Positions 50,738 through 60,755 of a stretch of DNA of 64,000 nucleotides are shown in pieces. The notes under the pieces are model-generated. The model did not search any database. It was not told the DNA's origin and saw nothing but the letters and a program-made list of their open reading frames with translations. Every line of letters begins with the position of its first letter. The first letter of the stretch is position 1. Origin of the DNA: Strigomonas culicis (lineage: Eukaryota > Euglenozoa > Kinetoplastea > Trypanosomatida > Trypanosomatidae); the NCBI GenBank assembly GCA_000482145.1, contig AUXH01000013.1, positions 17,103-81,102 of the forward strand. The letters run 5' to 3'. Made by a program: the position numbers and the translations under genes.

Positions 50738-53700
50738 TTAGAGACCAGTTACGTTTGCGGCGAGCGTTTCCACGACGGGATAAAAAAAATGGAAATCGTC
50801 CAAGCGCACACGGCCGCCCTGTGTCCGTATGTGACAGGCAGCCGCAAAGCGCACCGGCAGGATCTGACGCTCCTCCACGTCCATGTGGAAGTTCGAGGTG
50901 TTGAAGACCGGTGTCATGTCCCACCACGCCACCGGCGCCGCCGCGGTGCGGTTGGGACCGCTCACGTGCGCAAACAAGAACGGCGTCCGCATCGCGAGGT
51001 CCCAAAACTGGTGGAACGCCGCGCGCGTCTTCTCCGCCGCGGCCGCGGCCGGCGCCTTGCCCCTCAGCCTGTAGGCCAGCACCGGCGCCGCCGCGGCGGT
51101 GGCCGCGGCGGGCAGCGCCGGCGTCGCGAAGGCGGGCGGCCGCAGGTAGCGGGTCGTGTCGATCGGATCCTCCTGTCGCCACCACCACGCAGTGGCGGTC
51201 GGACCCGCCGCGCGCGTCTCGTGCCGCGAGGCGGTGTAGCCGCTGAAGAAGGCCAGCAGCGCGCGGTTATCCTCCGGCCGCACGTGGTGCACCACCGTGC
51301 TGAAGCGGTAGTGCGCCTCGTTCATGTTGCGGCCGCGGTGAATGTCGTGGAACCGACCACACGCCGCGCGCTCCATCTTGAACACCACCGTCTCCTGTGC
51401 CGCCTGCGCCTGCAGCGCGCGCCGCGCCGACTGGTTCGTCGCGGCTGCGAAGTGGGACTGCCAGACGCGCTTCTGCGTTGCGGCCTCGCTATAGTAGACG
51501 AGCTGTCCGACCCAAATGTCCTCGTGGTGCACGCACTCCAACACGTAGCTGTGCACGCGGTGGATGGTGAAGGGCTCGAGCGCCAGGCGATGCTGCCGCA
51601 GAAGGTGGTGGTTCAGCAGCGGCACGGTCACTGCGGCTGCATCCAGGTGTGCGGTCTGCAGCACGGTGGCCAGCAGCGGCTGGCTCAGCACGTACAGCAT
51701 GCCGCTCGCGAAGAACACGCGCTGCTCCCACGTCTTCATGATGCCCCAGTAAATCCGCGGCGGTGGCTGCAGCAGCGGCGGGCGGGGCGGCTGCACCTCG
51801 TCCGTTTCGTGGCGCCGCCTCTCGCCCTCCGGCTCCGCTGGGGCTGTCAGCAGGTCGGTCGCCCGCTGCCGCAGCACGCTCAGGTCGTACAGCAGCTGCG
51901 GCACTTTGATGAAGATATCGTCGTCTCCCTTCGCGAAGAAAGGGACGTAGTTGGCGAAGCCGGCGTCGGCCCGCGTCGGTGCGGCGGACCACGCGTGCGC
52001 GTTGAAGTGGAAATGGTAGTCCATGAAAAACAGAAGTAGCAGCACCTTCGTCGTCATGGTCACCTCCGTGCGGAGGCCCCACCACCCCGCCTCGCCCGTC
52101 TTCTTCCCCGTCGCCGGCGGCGCGTCCGTCACATCGTGCAGCCACAGCAGATCCTGGAAGTACAGCGCCTCCCGCACCAGCACGCTGGAAATGTACAGCG
52201 GCGCGGTGGCGGTGTAGTTCACCCCCAGCAGTGACGCGCGACGGCTCGGCTGCGGTGCAGCAGCAGCAGAAGAGCGCGGCGGGGATGGGACCAGCCGCAG
52301 CCGCGTCAGATCCGCGCCACCGCCGACCACATGGCCTGCGCCGGCCGCGATGTCATCCATGTTGTAGTGCGCGTTGACCGCATAGAGCGGCAGCATCCGG
52401 CCGCGGAAGATGGAGGCAGGGGGTGGGGATGCGGACGACGCGGCGGCCGCGTCGTCGTAGCGGTGGTACTTGCGTCGCGTCGCCACGTCCCTATACTGCA
52501 TCCAGCTCTTGCGCTGCGAGAGTCGGAACTCGTGCCGCTCGCGGTTGTCAACAGAGGGGATGCCCATCACGAGTAGATAGCGCTCCTTCTGCGGGTCGGT
52601 GGGCGCGGCACGGGGCGGCGCGGGCCGCTGCCACCAGTACAACAAGTTGGGGTGGCGCTGCGATGGCTCGCACACGGACGCGCGTAAGCCGTCCGCGCTC
52701 TCCGTGTTGGCCCCAATGTCTTGCACAAAGTAATCCGCGGAGTCGGTCGTGTCGTTGCCGTAGAAGTCCGCAAACGCAAACGCGCGAGGCGGTGCGGCCG
52801 CCCCAGCCGCGCGGGCGCCGGGCCCGGCCGTCACGGTCGCCATGTACGCATGGCACAAAAGCAGCGGCGCGAGCGGCGCCACACGGTTCTGGTAGATCAC
52901 GGACGGGTCGGTCACCTGCTGCCACCGCAGGTACTCCTTCTCGTACGCGCGCCAGTTGCGCTGCTGGCGCTGGCGGTCGACCGCCGCGCCGCGCACGTTC
53001 ACCTTCTCCGGCTGGAAGGCGTCGATCAGGAGAAAGCGGCTGCAGAAGACGCTGTCACGCAGTGGATGTAGCGCATTCACAAGCTCCAACACCGCCACGA
53101 GCAGCTGCGCCCGATAGCCCTTGACGGACGGCAGGGAGTAGCCACGCTCGTAGTACCCCAGCTTGGGCTGCAGCTGCTTCTCATACACCTGCTGCACGCG
53201 GCTATGCTGCGCCGCGGTGGTGGTGCCGGCCGTCTGGTACACAAAGTAGTTGAAGTAGTAGTAGTTTGTGTTGTAGCGGTGGATGCGATGGGTGTTCTCC
53301 GCACCCGCCGCGGCGCCGCGGCCAAACGCCGCGTAGTCGTGTTGAAGGATACGACCTGTGCGGTCGGCGGGCCGCGACAGCGGCAGGTACGGGTGCGCAA
53401 AGATGGAGAAGTTATCGACGAGGAGGCTGTGGGCGTGCACACCCACCTTGTGCACCGCCACGTCGCGCCGCGGCGGCCGATCGTTCGTCGCCTCCCCCTC
53501 TACGCCTGCCGCCTGCATGGCCTCGGTCGCCTCGAGCGAGAGTGAAGCAGAGTCGTAGTGGCGGGTCAGGACCTCCTCCCACGCGCCGCAGTAGCGCCGC
53601 TGCAGCTGACCAACAAGCCGGGAGGTCACGAGGGCCTCGAAGCTGTCGTGTCCCTCCTCGCGCATGTGCAGCCAGACGAGCGCGAGAAAGAGGCAGGCGG

Positions 53701-54145
53701 TGACGAGCGCGGCGATCAGGCACGCCACCGCCGCCCACAGCCACACGAAGAGGCAGCGGCCGCCGGCGCGGAGGCGGCGGAGGGAGCGCCAGGTCGGCGT
53801 CGCATACACGCGCAGGGTGCGCCTGACACGAGCGAGGGTGAAGGGCGTGCGGCGCTGCTGGGGGGGCGTGGCGCGGAGGTCGCAGGTACGAGAGTGGGCA
53901 CCCCTGTCCTCTTCTGCCACCACCACCTCGTCGTCGTCGACGGCGCCGTGGACGCACACCTGCGCACACACGAACCGCAGCACATGCGTGGACGCGTAGA
54001 CAATGTAGAGCAGCCAGCGCGATAACGGTGTCGCTCGCAGCGCGGCTAGCGGCCGCTTGAGTCTGTGGCGGATGCGCGGTGTGCCCTTCCCGCGGCCCGG
54101 CGCCGGATGGGCGCGCACGTCGACACGGGTGGGGGCGCCATCCAT
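50738..54145 (-). CDS. GT67-type beta-1,3-glycosyltransferase, Golgi type II membrane protein
   Basis: An 1135-residue glycosyltransferase of the trypanosomatid beta-1,3-Gal/GlcNAc transferase family (GT67, the SCG family of Leishmania). The arginine-rich N-terminus precedes a clear transmembrane helix (about 132-158); an earlier hydrophobic stretch lies at 41-62. Family motifs in order: YLLVMGIPSVDNRERHEFRL then SWM (about 525), REALYFQDLLWL..D (about 670), KVLLLLFFMDYHF, the metal-binding KGDDDIFIKVPQLLYDL (about 740), FFASGMLYVLSQPL (about 820), and HEDIWVGQLVY (about 880). Every recognisable catalytic element is present. Expected role: adding beta-1,3-linked sugar to surface glycoconjugates or GPI side chains in the Golgi. 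The long cytosolic N-terminus is unusual. Predicted acceptor AG at 54179-54178. The exact donor and acceptor cannot be read from the sequence. Confidence 0.85.
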   Translation of the reverse strand: MDGAPTRVDVRAHPAPGRGKGTPRIRHRLKRPLAALRATPLSRWLLYIVYASTHVLRFVCAQVCVHGAVDDDEVVVAEEDRGAHSRTCDLRATPPQQRRTPFTLARVRRTLRVYATPTWRSLRRLRAGGRCLFVWLWAAVACLIAALVTACLFLALVWLHMREEGHDSFEALVTSRLVGQLQRRYCGAWEEVLTRHYDSASLSLEATEAMQAAGVEGEATNDRPPRRDVAVHKVGVHAHSLLVDNFSIFAHPYLPLSRPADRTGRILQHDYAAFGRGAAAGAENTHRIHRYNTNYYYFNYFVYQTAGTTTAAQHSRVQQVYEKQLQPKLGYYERGYSLPSVKGYRAQLLVAVLELVNALHPLRDSVFCSRFLLIDAFQPEKVNVRGAAVDRQRQQRNWRAYEKEYLRWQQVTDPSVIYQNRVAPLAPLLLCHAYMATVTAGPGARAAGAAAPPRAFAFADFYGNDTTDSADYFVQDIGANTESADGLRASVCEPSQRHPNLLYWWQRPAPPRAAPTDPQKERYLLVMGIPSVDNRERHEFRLSQRKSWMQYRDVATRRKYHRYDDAAAASSASPPPASIFRGRMLPLYAVNAHYNMDDIAAGAGHVVGGGADLTRLRLVPSPPRSSAAAAPQPSRRASLLGVNYTATAPLYISSVLVREALYFQDLLWLHDVTDAPPATGKKTGEAGWWGLRTEVTMTTKVLLLLFFMDYHFHFNAHAWSAAPTRADAGFANYVPFFAKGDDDIFIKVPQLLYDLSVLRQRATDLLTAPAEPEGERRRHETDEVQPPRPPLLQPPPRIYWGIMKTWEQRVFFASGMLYVLSQPLLATVLQTAHLDAAAVTVPLLNHHLLRQHRLALEPFTIHRVHSYVLECVHHEDIWVGQLVYYSEAATQKRVWQSHFAAATNQSARRALQAQAAQETVVFKMERAACGRFHDIHRGRNMNEAHYRFSTVVHHVRPEDNRALLAFFSGYTASRHETRAAGPTATAWWWRQEDPIDTTRYLRPPAFATPALPAAATAAAAPVLAYRLRGKAPAAAAAEKTRAAFHQFWDLAMRTPFLFAHVSGPNRTAAAPVAWWDMTPVFNTSNFHMDVEERQILPVRFAAACHIRTQGGRVRLDDFHFFYPVVETLAANVTGL

Positions 54146-54554
54146 GGTGGCTTTCGCGTGTGGTGAAAAGAGCGCTGCTATCGCGATCGATAAAAAAAAA
54201 AGACCTATTCAAGTGTATTTTGTGAGGCTGCGCTTAGTTCTCTTTTCTCGTCGGAGAAGAGGAATGCAATGTCCTTCCGCGAAAACAAAAGGACGATCTA
54301 TATATATGAAGAAAACAAGAAAAAAATGAAAGAAGAGAATCACACGTAAAAGTGGTATGCAAAAAAAAAAAAAAAAAATAGCTACTAGAGAAAGGAAAAC
54401 AAAGATGAAGCGTTTTAGGAAAGGAAGAGAAGAAGAATCGTAGCAATAATAATAACAATAGCAGTATAAAAAAAAAGACGAGACAAAGGGGAAAACAAAA
54501 GGAATCGATTCTTCTTTTTCTCATGATAGAACAGATTCTCGTCTCTCTCTCTCT
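54146..54554. other. Spacer between the GT67 and large GT60 genes
   Basis: No gene is seen. An A-run at 54189-54198 with AG at 54179-54178 is a likely acceptor for the GT67 gene. A run of about 20 A lies at 54361-54379, and CT repeats sit just past the GT60 stop. Confidence 0.6.
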
Positions 54555-57500
54555 CTATTCTGAGAAGGGCCCGGGCCTTTCCTGCGCGTCCCATACGCCC
54601 TCAAACCGCCCGTCCATCTCATACCGCATCGGGCTCTGACCGGCGAACGCGTACCACGCCGCAACGGAGCGCTGGCGGCCGATGCCGTAGCGCTCAAGGT
54701 CCACCACCACGTGCGACAGGCCGGCCGCGGCCGTCTCGTTACGGCGGCGGCGGCGCTGGCGGTGGACGAGGTCGGCGGGGGGCATGCGCAGCGGCGGCGC
54801 CGCGGCGAGCGGCGGCAAGTCCGACCGCGCGATCTGCCGGCACACACGCACCACGCGCGCGTCGCCGCCGGCGGCCATGTCCGCGGCGTCCGCCTCGTAC
54901 AGCAGCAGGGCCACCTCCTCCTCCCGCTCATCGAGCGGGATGTCGACCGTCCGCACGGACGCGTTGCGGTGCGTCGATGCAGGCGACGAGACGTGGCGGA
55001 ATGCGGAGCCGATGCGCAGACACGCGGGCGGGATGGGGGTGCCCGCAGCGGTCCGTCCCCTCATCCGCTCCGCCTCCACCGCGTCCTCGTGTAGAAAGAA
55101 GAGCTGGAAGCGCCGCGCGGACGGCGGCAGCAGCAGCCCCGCTCGCCGCACGTAACCGCGCAGCATGGGGGACGGCGGCGCGGCGCGGCCCGCCACATAG
55201 ACGCCGGCTGAACGGAGCCCGGCGTCGTCGGCAGGGCTGGGATCGGTGGCGGGGGGCGTGTCGGGGCGGTTGAGGGCCTGCAGCCAGCGGCTGACGCGCT
55301 CCGCCCGCGCGGCCTCGTGGTCGTGGACGTGGGAGCGCAGCAGGAACTGGACGCGCTGGCGGCTGTACGGCTGCACCCGCCGCCAGTGCGCGGCCAGCGG
55401 CGTCAGGCCGTCCTCCGCGGAGGCGTGCGTGGGGGCGGTGGGGCCCTGCTGCTGCTGCTGCTGCGCCGCGCGGTCGGTCCACACATTGGGCGCGTCGCGC
55501 CGCAGGTAGTAATGCTCCACCAGCGGCAGCGGCGGCGCATAGAGGTTGTACCCGTGCGTCCACAGGCGCACCGCGTAGAGCATCTCCTCCCCGTCGAAGA
55601 TAAACGGGAGATGGGGGTCGAACGGCACCTCCCGCAGCACCGTCGCGGGGGCGAGCAGGAACCCGCCCGCGACGTAGGGCTGCAGCAGCGGGGGCCACTC
55701 CGCCCGGCGCGCGTCGGCCGCGTAGGCATGCACACTCGCGTAGGGCGTGTCTCTGCTGCTGCGCCAGTTGTACCCCGCATCCGCACACACGGCCGCGCCG
55801 GTGGCGCCTGCCGCCGCGCAGGCGCAGCCCGGCGCGCCGTACGGCGCGCCGTACGCGACGAGCTGGGTGAGGAAGTAGGCGCGCCGATCGATCAGGTCGC
55901 CGTAGCGCCAGGTGCTCCCGCGGAAGCGCAGATAGCCATACTCCCGGATGTAGGTCGCCCGCGCCAGCCGCCCGGTCGCCGTGGCCAGCAGCGCCGCGCG
56001 CGCGGCGGCCGGCGGCACCGCGGCGACCTCCGCCTGCGGCCCATCGCGCGCGGCGGGTGGGTAGTGCGACAGCACGGCGCGTGCGTCGTGGCAGCCGCGC
56101 CAGAGCGCGAGCCCGAGCGCGTCCCACAGCGGCCGCGGGCGGTTGTGGGCGTCGAGCACGAGCAGCAGCCGCTCGCCCTGGTACAGCAGCATCGCGAGGT
56201 AGCGGCCGTAGGCGGGGCCCTGCGCGGCCGCCGCGCGCACGGCGCGCAGCCGCACCTGCGGGCTGTGCACGCACACCCCGCGTGTGTAGTCCGCCACCGC
56301 CGCCGCCGCCGCATCCGGCGCCGCGGCGGCGGCCGGGCGGAGGCAGGGCACGCGCCGGCGGAGGGCGGCCGGGCTGCAGGACGCGTCGGCGCCGAGGCGG
56401 TGCTGCTGCGCGATGCCGAAGAAAACCCGCCACGGGTTGCGAGCGACGGCCAGCAGCCCCGCCACGGTCGGCCCGCAGCGCGCGTCGCGGAAGCTCGCCA
56501 GGCTGACGAAGATGGTCGCCGCGTCCGACACGAGCGGCGACGGCGGAGCGGCGAGGAGGGAGCGGCCGGCGCCGTCGCGCAGCAGCGCGTGGGCGGCCGC
56601 CGCCCACCGCCACCGCTCCGGTGCGCGCCGCTGCCGCAGATACGCCGCCTCGTCGGCGCTGGCGCGGCCGGCATCCGCGACGCCGCCGAGGCTCGACGCG
56701 AGAGCGGCGGTGGTGGCGGCCACCGCCGCGGCGTCCTCCGGGCTGTAGGGCAGCACCGCTTCGCGGCGCTGCAGTGGGTAGTAGGGCCGGCCGCGCAGGA
56801 TGGACGGCGCGGCGCGCAGCACGGGGGGCCACGCCCCCGCGCGGCGCGCGCCAAGCGCCGCGTGGCGCCAGGCGAGCAGCAGTAGCGCGTCCACCGGCGC
56901 CACCGTCCCCGCCTCGTCCGCGGCGGTGTCGTTCGCGGGCGGCGGCGGCGCGGCCCGCTGCTGCCGGCCCCAGGCGAGGCGCCGGAGGTACGCCGCGGTG
57001 GGAAAGGGCGTCCCGCGGCGGTGGGCGCGGCGGTACGCGGTCACGTAGGCGGTGACCGTGCGCGCGAGCAGCACGGGGGCCGCCGCTGCCGGGGCGCCAC
57101 CGGTGTCCACCGTCACGGCGGCCGCGGCGGGCAGGTACACCGTGTCTGCTGCCGCCCAGATGGCCTCCAGCAGCACCGCGAGTTCGCGGAGCTGCTGGCG
57201 TCGCCGGCGGTGGGGCTGCGGCTGGCTCGCGCTCCCCTCCTCCTTTTCCGCGTCCTCTTCTTCCTCCGCCTCTTTGCTCTGCGGGATGGGCACCAGCTCG
57301 CCCTGGTACACGAGGCCTTCCAGCAGCAGCAGGTCGGCGAACGTATCTGCCATGAAGCGATTCGCAAACACATAGCTGCCCGACTCCCGCGCACGCCGCT
57401 GCTGGCGCCTGGTCCGCAGCTCTGGGTAGTGAAACACGGTTCCGTCCAACGGCGTGAGAAGCGGAGGGGTGCTGGTGACCTCCCCTGCTGGAGAAAACCA

Positions 57501-57992
57501 TTGCGCGAGGCGGTGATGCCACCAACGCTGATCGGCGGCGGAGGCATCCATACGCTTCCCATACACGGCGAACACGTAAAGAATGAAAAGCGCTACAAGA
57601 ACGATATGCAGCAGGAGGAGCAGCGTGGCCACCGACAAGAGCGTTGTGAAAAGCTGCGGTTGCTGATAAATGGCAGTGAAGAACCCATACTGCTGGACAG
57701 CGCGGCGAGCGTCAGAGAAGCACACTATCAAGTGATCTAAGGTGCGCATAGACCGGGCAGTGTCAAGGCCTGCTGCGCCGTTTCCATCCGTCGCATCCAT
57801 ACGCTCTACAAAGATGTCGTCAGCGGTGGGAAAAATGCTTCCACCACGGTCACCCTTAGTCTCGTTCACTTCTGAACCATTCGTATGGTTCTTGTTGTTC
57901 TGCTGTTGATCATGTGCATCTTGCTGCTGTTGATATCGTTGTCTGCCTGTTGCAAAAGCTACAGGGGCGCTACTTTCTAACTGAGAAAACAT
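54555..57992 (-). CDS. GT60-family glycosyltransferase (Skp1-type GlcNAc transferase), large
   Basis: A 1145-residue type II membrane glycosyltransferase of the GlcNAc-transferase family (GT60, Pfam GlcNAc). The transmembrane helix is at about 110-140 (TLLSVATLLLLLHIVLVALF). The catalytic domain runs from about 490 (TIFVSLASFRDARCGPTVAG) to 830. It includes QVRLRAVRAAAAQGPAYGRY, the nucleotide/metal motif LVLDAHNRPRPLWDAL, GGFLLAP, and PFIFDGEEMLYAVRLWTHGY followed by NLYAPP. These match the family hallmarks (D-x-H...WD, GEE, T-x-G-Y-x-x-YAP). In Trypanosoma cruzi a GT60 enzyme starts mucin O-glycosylation with alpha-GlcNAc, and the Dictyostelium relative modifies Skp1. The upstream codon at 58004 is GTG; the first ATG is at 57992. 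Very GC-rich, unlike its upstream GT60 neighbour. Confidence 0.88.
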   Translation of the reverse strand: MFSQLESSAPVAFATGRQRYQQQQDAHDQQQNNKNHTNGSEVNETKGDRGGSIFPTADDIFVERMDATDGNGAAGLDTARSMRTLDHLIVCFSDARRAVQQYGFFTAIYQQPQLFTTLLSVATLLLLLHIVLVALFILYVFAVYGKRMDASAADQRWWHHRLAQWFSPAGEVTSTPPLLTPLDGTVFHYPELRTRRQQRRARESGSYVFANRFMADTFADLLLLEGLVYQGELVPIPQSKEAEEEEDAEKEEGSASQPQPHRRRRQQLRELAVLLEAIWAAADTVYLPAAAAVTVDTGGAPAAAAPVLLARTVTAYVTAYRRAHRRGTPFPTAAYLRRLAWGRQQRAAPPPPANDTAADEAGTVAPVDALLLLAWRHAALGARRAGAWPPVLRAAPSILRGRPYYPLQRREAVLPYSPEDAAAVAATTAALASSLGGVADAGRASADEAAYLRQRRAPERWRWAAAAHALLRDGAGRSLLAAPPSPLVSDAATIFVSLASFRDARCGPTVAGLLAVARNPWRVFFGIAQQHRLGADASCSPAALRRRVPCLRPAAAAAPDAAAAAVADYTRGVCVHSPQVRLRAVRAAAAQGPAYGRYLAMLLYQGERLLLVLDAHNRPRPLWDALGLALWRGCHDARAVLSHYPPAARDGPQAEVAAVPPAAARAALLATATGRLARATYIREYGYLRFRGSTWRYGDLIDRRAYFLTQLVAYGAPYGAPGCACAAAGATGAAVCADAGYNWRSSRDTPYASVHAYAADARRAEWPPLLQPYVAGGFLLAPATVLREVPFDPHLPFIFDGEEMLYAVRLWTHGYNLYAPPLPLVEHYYLRRDAPNVWTDRAAQQQQQQGPTAPTHASAEDGLTPLAAHWRRVQPYSRQRVQFLLRSHVHDHEAARAERVSRWLQALNRPDTPPATDPSPADDAGLRSAGVYVAGRAAPPSPMLRGYVRRAGLLLPPSARRFQLFFLHEDAVEAERMRGRTAAGTPIPPACLRIGSAFRHVSSPASTHRNASVRTVDIPLDEREEEVALLLYEADAADMAAGGDARVVRVCRQIARSDLPPLAAAPPLRMPPADLVHRQRRRRRNETAAAGLSHVVVDLERYGIGRQRSVAAWYAFAGQSPMRYEMDGRFEGVWDAQERPGPFSE

Positions 57993-58430
57993 TCCGTTTC
58001 TCACCTATGGATAAACGTATGAGACGCACTGTTACTTTGATCCCCTTTAATTTCCTTTACTGATAATGTAAAGAAGAAAGAAAAAAAAAGGTACAGGTTT
58101 ATTATTCGGTGGGCACAAAAAAAGGGGGAAAGGAATTAAGCATGGAAAAAAAATGAACTCCAAGCAGAATCAAAAGAGAACGGCTCTCGTTTACAAAAAA
58201 AAAAAGATGAAGTACTTTCCGTAGCCCTAATAATAAGAAAAGAAAAAGAGAAAGGGGGAAGGGGAAAAAAATGTGCAAAAGATATGCAGAAAGCAGACCC
58301 TATCATTGAGCAGGAACGAGAAAGTGAGAAACAATAACCCACTTCATACAACTCAATGTACATATGGAAAGAAAGAAGAAGAAATCAATTTCACTTTGCT
58401 GCTGCTTCCACCATTGGCAGTGAAAGGGCT
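57993..58430. other. Spacer between the two GT60 genes
   Basis: No gene is seen. It contains the acceptor for the large GT60 gene and A-rich stretches near 58080 and 58190-58205. Confidence 0.6.
58060..58091 (-). promoter_or_regulatory. Predicted trans-splice acceptor for the large GT60 gene
   Basis: A minus-strand pyrimidine tract (58070-58091) is followed by AG at 58061-58060, about 68 nt upstream of the ATG at 57992. Confidence 0.45.
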
Positions 58431-60638
58431 TTATTTAAAAATCTCTTTCCAATCTTGTACGCCAATCAAATCTCTATATTCGTTCAATTTGCGATTTGTT
58501 CCAAGTCCGTAGTTCACTAGGTTAGAACGGGTAGCTTTACCAGAAAGTATAGAATGTACTCGTGTCTTCGTGTTACTTCGCATTTTCTGTTCTTCCTCAT
58601 TAAGCTCTTCCTTTTCCGCCGACGTACCTATCAGCGCATGCTCTGAGAATGTAAATGCGAGCGGTTCTGTGGGAGCAAAAAAATTCCAGCCGCGCGTCCA
58701 AAAACGTGCACTTAGAATCAGATCCACTTCATCGTCTTTCATAAGCTGTAGGTAAGGATCCACAGGAGCACATGGTGGAAAACTTGTCGGCTTTGAAGTC
58801 ATTAGTTGTAAACACAGAGATGGTGGAATTGGGAAAAAGGCTTCCGCTGCGGTAAACAAGAATTTCGTTGATAAAACACCTTCCATAAGATAAGGTGTGT
58901 TTGTATCTTCGTTTTCCTCTAGGTGGTCCATCTTCTTCTTGATATCTGCTGTCTGCATTTTTGAAAATGCACTTCTCGGATTCAAATACTTACTATCCTG
59001 TAAGCAGTTGTTTTCCTTTTTCACATAGTTTTTGTCTACATTGCCAGCTCTGTATTTTAAATATGCCGTTGAGTTCACCTTTTCAAGTAAACCATTAAGA
59101 AGCTCCTTCAGTTTCCTGTGTCGAAATTGAATCGTGCATCGTTCCAAAAGTGTTTTGTTAATCATATGCTTTGCTTCATTGTACCAATCCTTGCAGTCAC
59201 CACTGTATAGAGCCGCATCAAAACTCAATGTATGCTTCATTTCAGATGGTTCACTTAGTACGAGCGAAAAAAAGTCGTGGGGCGTCATGCTTTCCTCTTT
59301 CAGTTGTAATGGCGTAGATACCACTTCATCCTTTGTATCACCGACAAACAAACTGTGCAGCACACTCAGTGCGGATCCTTCCGTCAATGGCGCCGTTGTG
59401 ACTACTCGCTCTTTTACAACGGCGTGCAGCCACGATGGAAAAGTAAGCAGCGAAAAGATTAGCTGATCTGCATGCATGGCATCTATCAGACTTTTTCTTG
59501 TTAACTTCTTGTCACGAGAAGCATCCTGTTCCTTGCGAGGAATTACAACCTCCTCCGTGACATGCCACAAAATATCGAAAGCTAAGCTTTGGGCAATTGC
59601 CTGCGGTCGTGTCGATAAAATGGCGGTGTTTGGCGCTGCTGTGTGTATATATTGTAGGCGAGCTTTCCAATCCCAGCTACGAACCAGCATTGTATCTGCG
59701 TGCACTGTCATCACGTAAGATTCTCCGCGGTACAAGGTCAACAGTGAGTACAACACTGCATTGGTGGTCACATAAGGCATTTTTCTTTTCGTTCTGCTTT
59801 CTCCGTCAGAAGAAGCTACAGGCAGTAAAAGAGGTTTTGTACGAATATTGTCCTTGAAGCTAAACCCAAAACTCTCTTCATCCTCCACTCGCTGAAACCC
59901 ATTTGGTATGCAAGAAAACAAGATGGACGAATTATAGTCAAAATTCTCGTCATCCTCTTGGGGAACAGGTTTGTATAGCTCAACATCAAGTACTCCTGTA
60001 AAAATCCCCACGGGCCACCGTGCATTACGGTAGATACCTTCTACCGTCGCGGCACACGAGTTGTCTGAGGAACGAGTTGATCTATTTGTCCAAGTATGCC
60101 GTTCTGTACCTGAAATGAGGTTTCTCATATCCGGAATTACCGCCACAAAGATGCTGCCGTCAAGTCCATAGCCGCGTCGCGCAATGTGCGAAGCGTCCCA
60201 GAAATGCGCCGAGTGGCTTGTGAACTTGCTGTATTCTTCATTTTGACTTTTCTCCATCAAATAATTATTGCGCGCGAGTTCACCTTTACTAGAGAGCTGA
60301 AAGTGATACGAAAGAATGTCCTCTGGTGTAGTTACCTTTTCTGGATTCAAAAAGCGAACAATGTAATCCTCTACATTGCCATCGAACTCACTCGTTTCCC
60401 TTACAGGCTCGCTTTGCTTATGAGAAATATTGTGCACTTGAGCGAAAGAGCGCACGGCATCAAGAAGCAAATCAATGTTGGAAATATCAATTGTTTCTTC
60501 CATAACATTGACTTCTTTTACGGTGTTCAAGTTAGAATGACTGGTGAAAAGAGAAAAAGTGTACAAAATGGCAACCATGGAAAGAAAGGCAATCCCAAGA
60601 ACCTTGCGGTTCAACTTTCTCTTCCTTGAATATATCAT
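58431..60638 (-). CDS. GT60-family glycosyltransferase, AT-rich copy
   Basis: A 735-residue type II membrane protein. The basic N-terminus (MIYSRKRKLNRKVLG) is followed by a transmembrane helix (about 15-34) and a lumenal GlcNAc-type domain. Visible motifs: YGLDGSIFVAVIPDMRNLIS (about 155), YRGESYVMTVHADTML then WDW (about 310), and ARFWTRGWNFFAPTEPLAF (about 650). The GEE motif of its neighbour is DDE here, and the D-x-H motif reads HAD, so the donor site differs in detail. Its base composition is clearly lower in GC than the genes on either side, with many AAA, AAT and TTT codons, yet the frame is intact. The upstream in-frame codon at 60674 is TTG; the first ATG is at 60638. Likely a Golgi glycosyltransferase; substrate unknown. 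Confidence 0.82.
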   Translation of the reverse strand: MIYSRKRKLNRKVLGIAFLSMVAILYTFSLFTSHSNLNTVKEVNVMEETIDISNIDLLLDAVRSFAQVHNISHKQSEPVRETSEFDGNVEDYIVRFLNPEKVTTPEDILSYHFQLSSKGELARNNYLMEKSQNEEYSKFTSHSAHFWDASHIARRGYGLDGSIFVAVIPDMRNLISGTERHTWTNRSTRSSDNSCAATVEGIYRNARWPVGIFTGVLDVELYKPVPQEDDENFDYNSSILFSCIPNGFQRVEDEESFGFSFKDNIRTKPLLLPVASSDGESRTKRKMPYVTTNAVLYSLLTLYRGESYVMTVHADTMLVRSWDWKARLQYIHTAAPNTAILSTRPQAIAQSLAFDILWHVTEEVVIPRKEQDASRDKKLTRKSLIDAMHADQLIFSLLTFPSWLHAVVKERVVTTAPLTEGSALSVLHSLFVGDTKDEVVSTPLQLKEESMTPHDFFSLVLSEPSEMKHTLSFDAALYSGDCKDWYNEAKHMINKTLLERCTIQFRHRKLKELLNGLLEKVNSTAYLKYRAGNVDKNYVKKENNCLQDSKYLNPRSAFSKMQTADIKKKMDHLEENEDTNTPYLMEGVLSTKFLFTAAEAFFPIPPSLCLQLMTSKPTSFPPCAPVDPYLQLMKDDEVDLILSARFWTRGWNFFAPTEPLAFTFSEHALIGTSAEKEELNEEEQKMRSNTKTRVHSILSGKATRSNLVNYGLGTNRKLNEYRDLIGVQDWKEIFK

Positions 60639-60691
60639 TCCTTTCTCTATCAATGTCAAATGATTTCTTTGCAACTACTGTTTTGTTGTTC

Positions 60692-60755
60692 CTTTTGTGA
60701 GAATAAAAGAATGTGAGAAAAAGAAAGGGCGAAGGAGAGAGAGAAGGAAGGTAAA
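60692..60755 (-). promoter_or_regulatory. Predicted trans-splice acceptor for the AT-rich GT60 gene
   Basis: A long minus-strand pyrimidine tract (about 60710-60755) is followed by AG at 60693-60692, about 54 nt above the ATG at 60638. Confidence 0.5.

Noticed and set aside
54928..57525. 865-codon minus-strand frame and a 522-codon plus-strand frame (55317-56885) over the large GT60 gene
   Set aside because: Arg/Ala/Gly/Pro-rich shadows of a very GC-rich gene. The accepted frame holds all the GT60 motifs.
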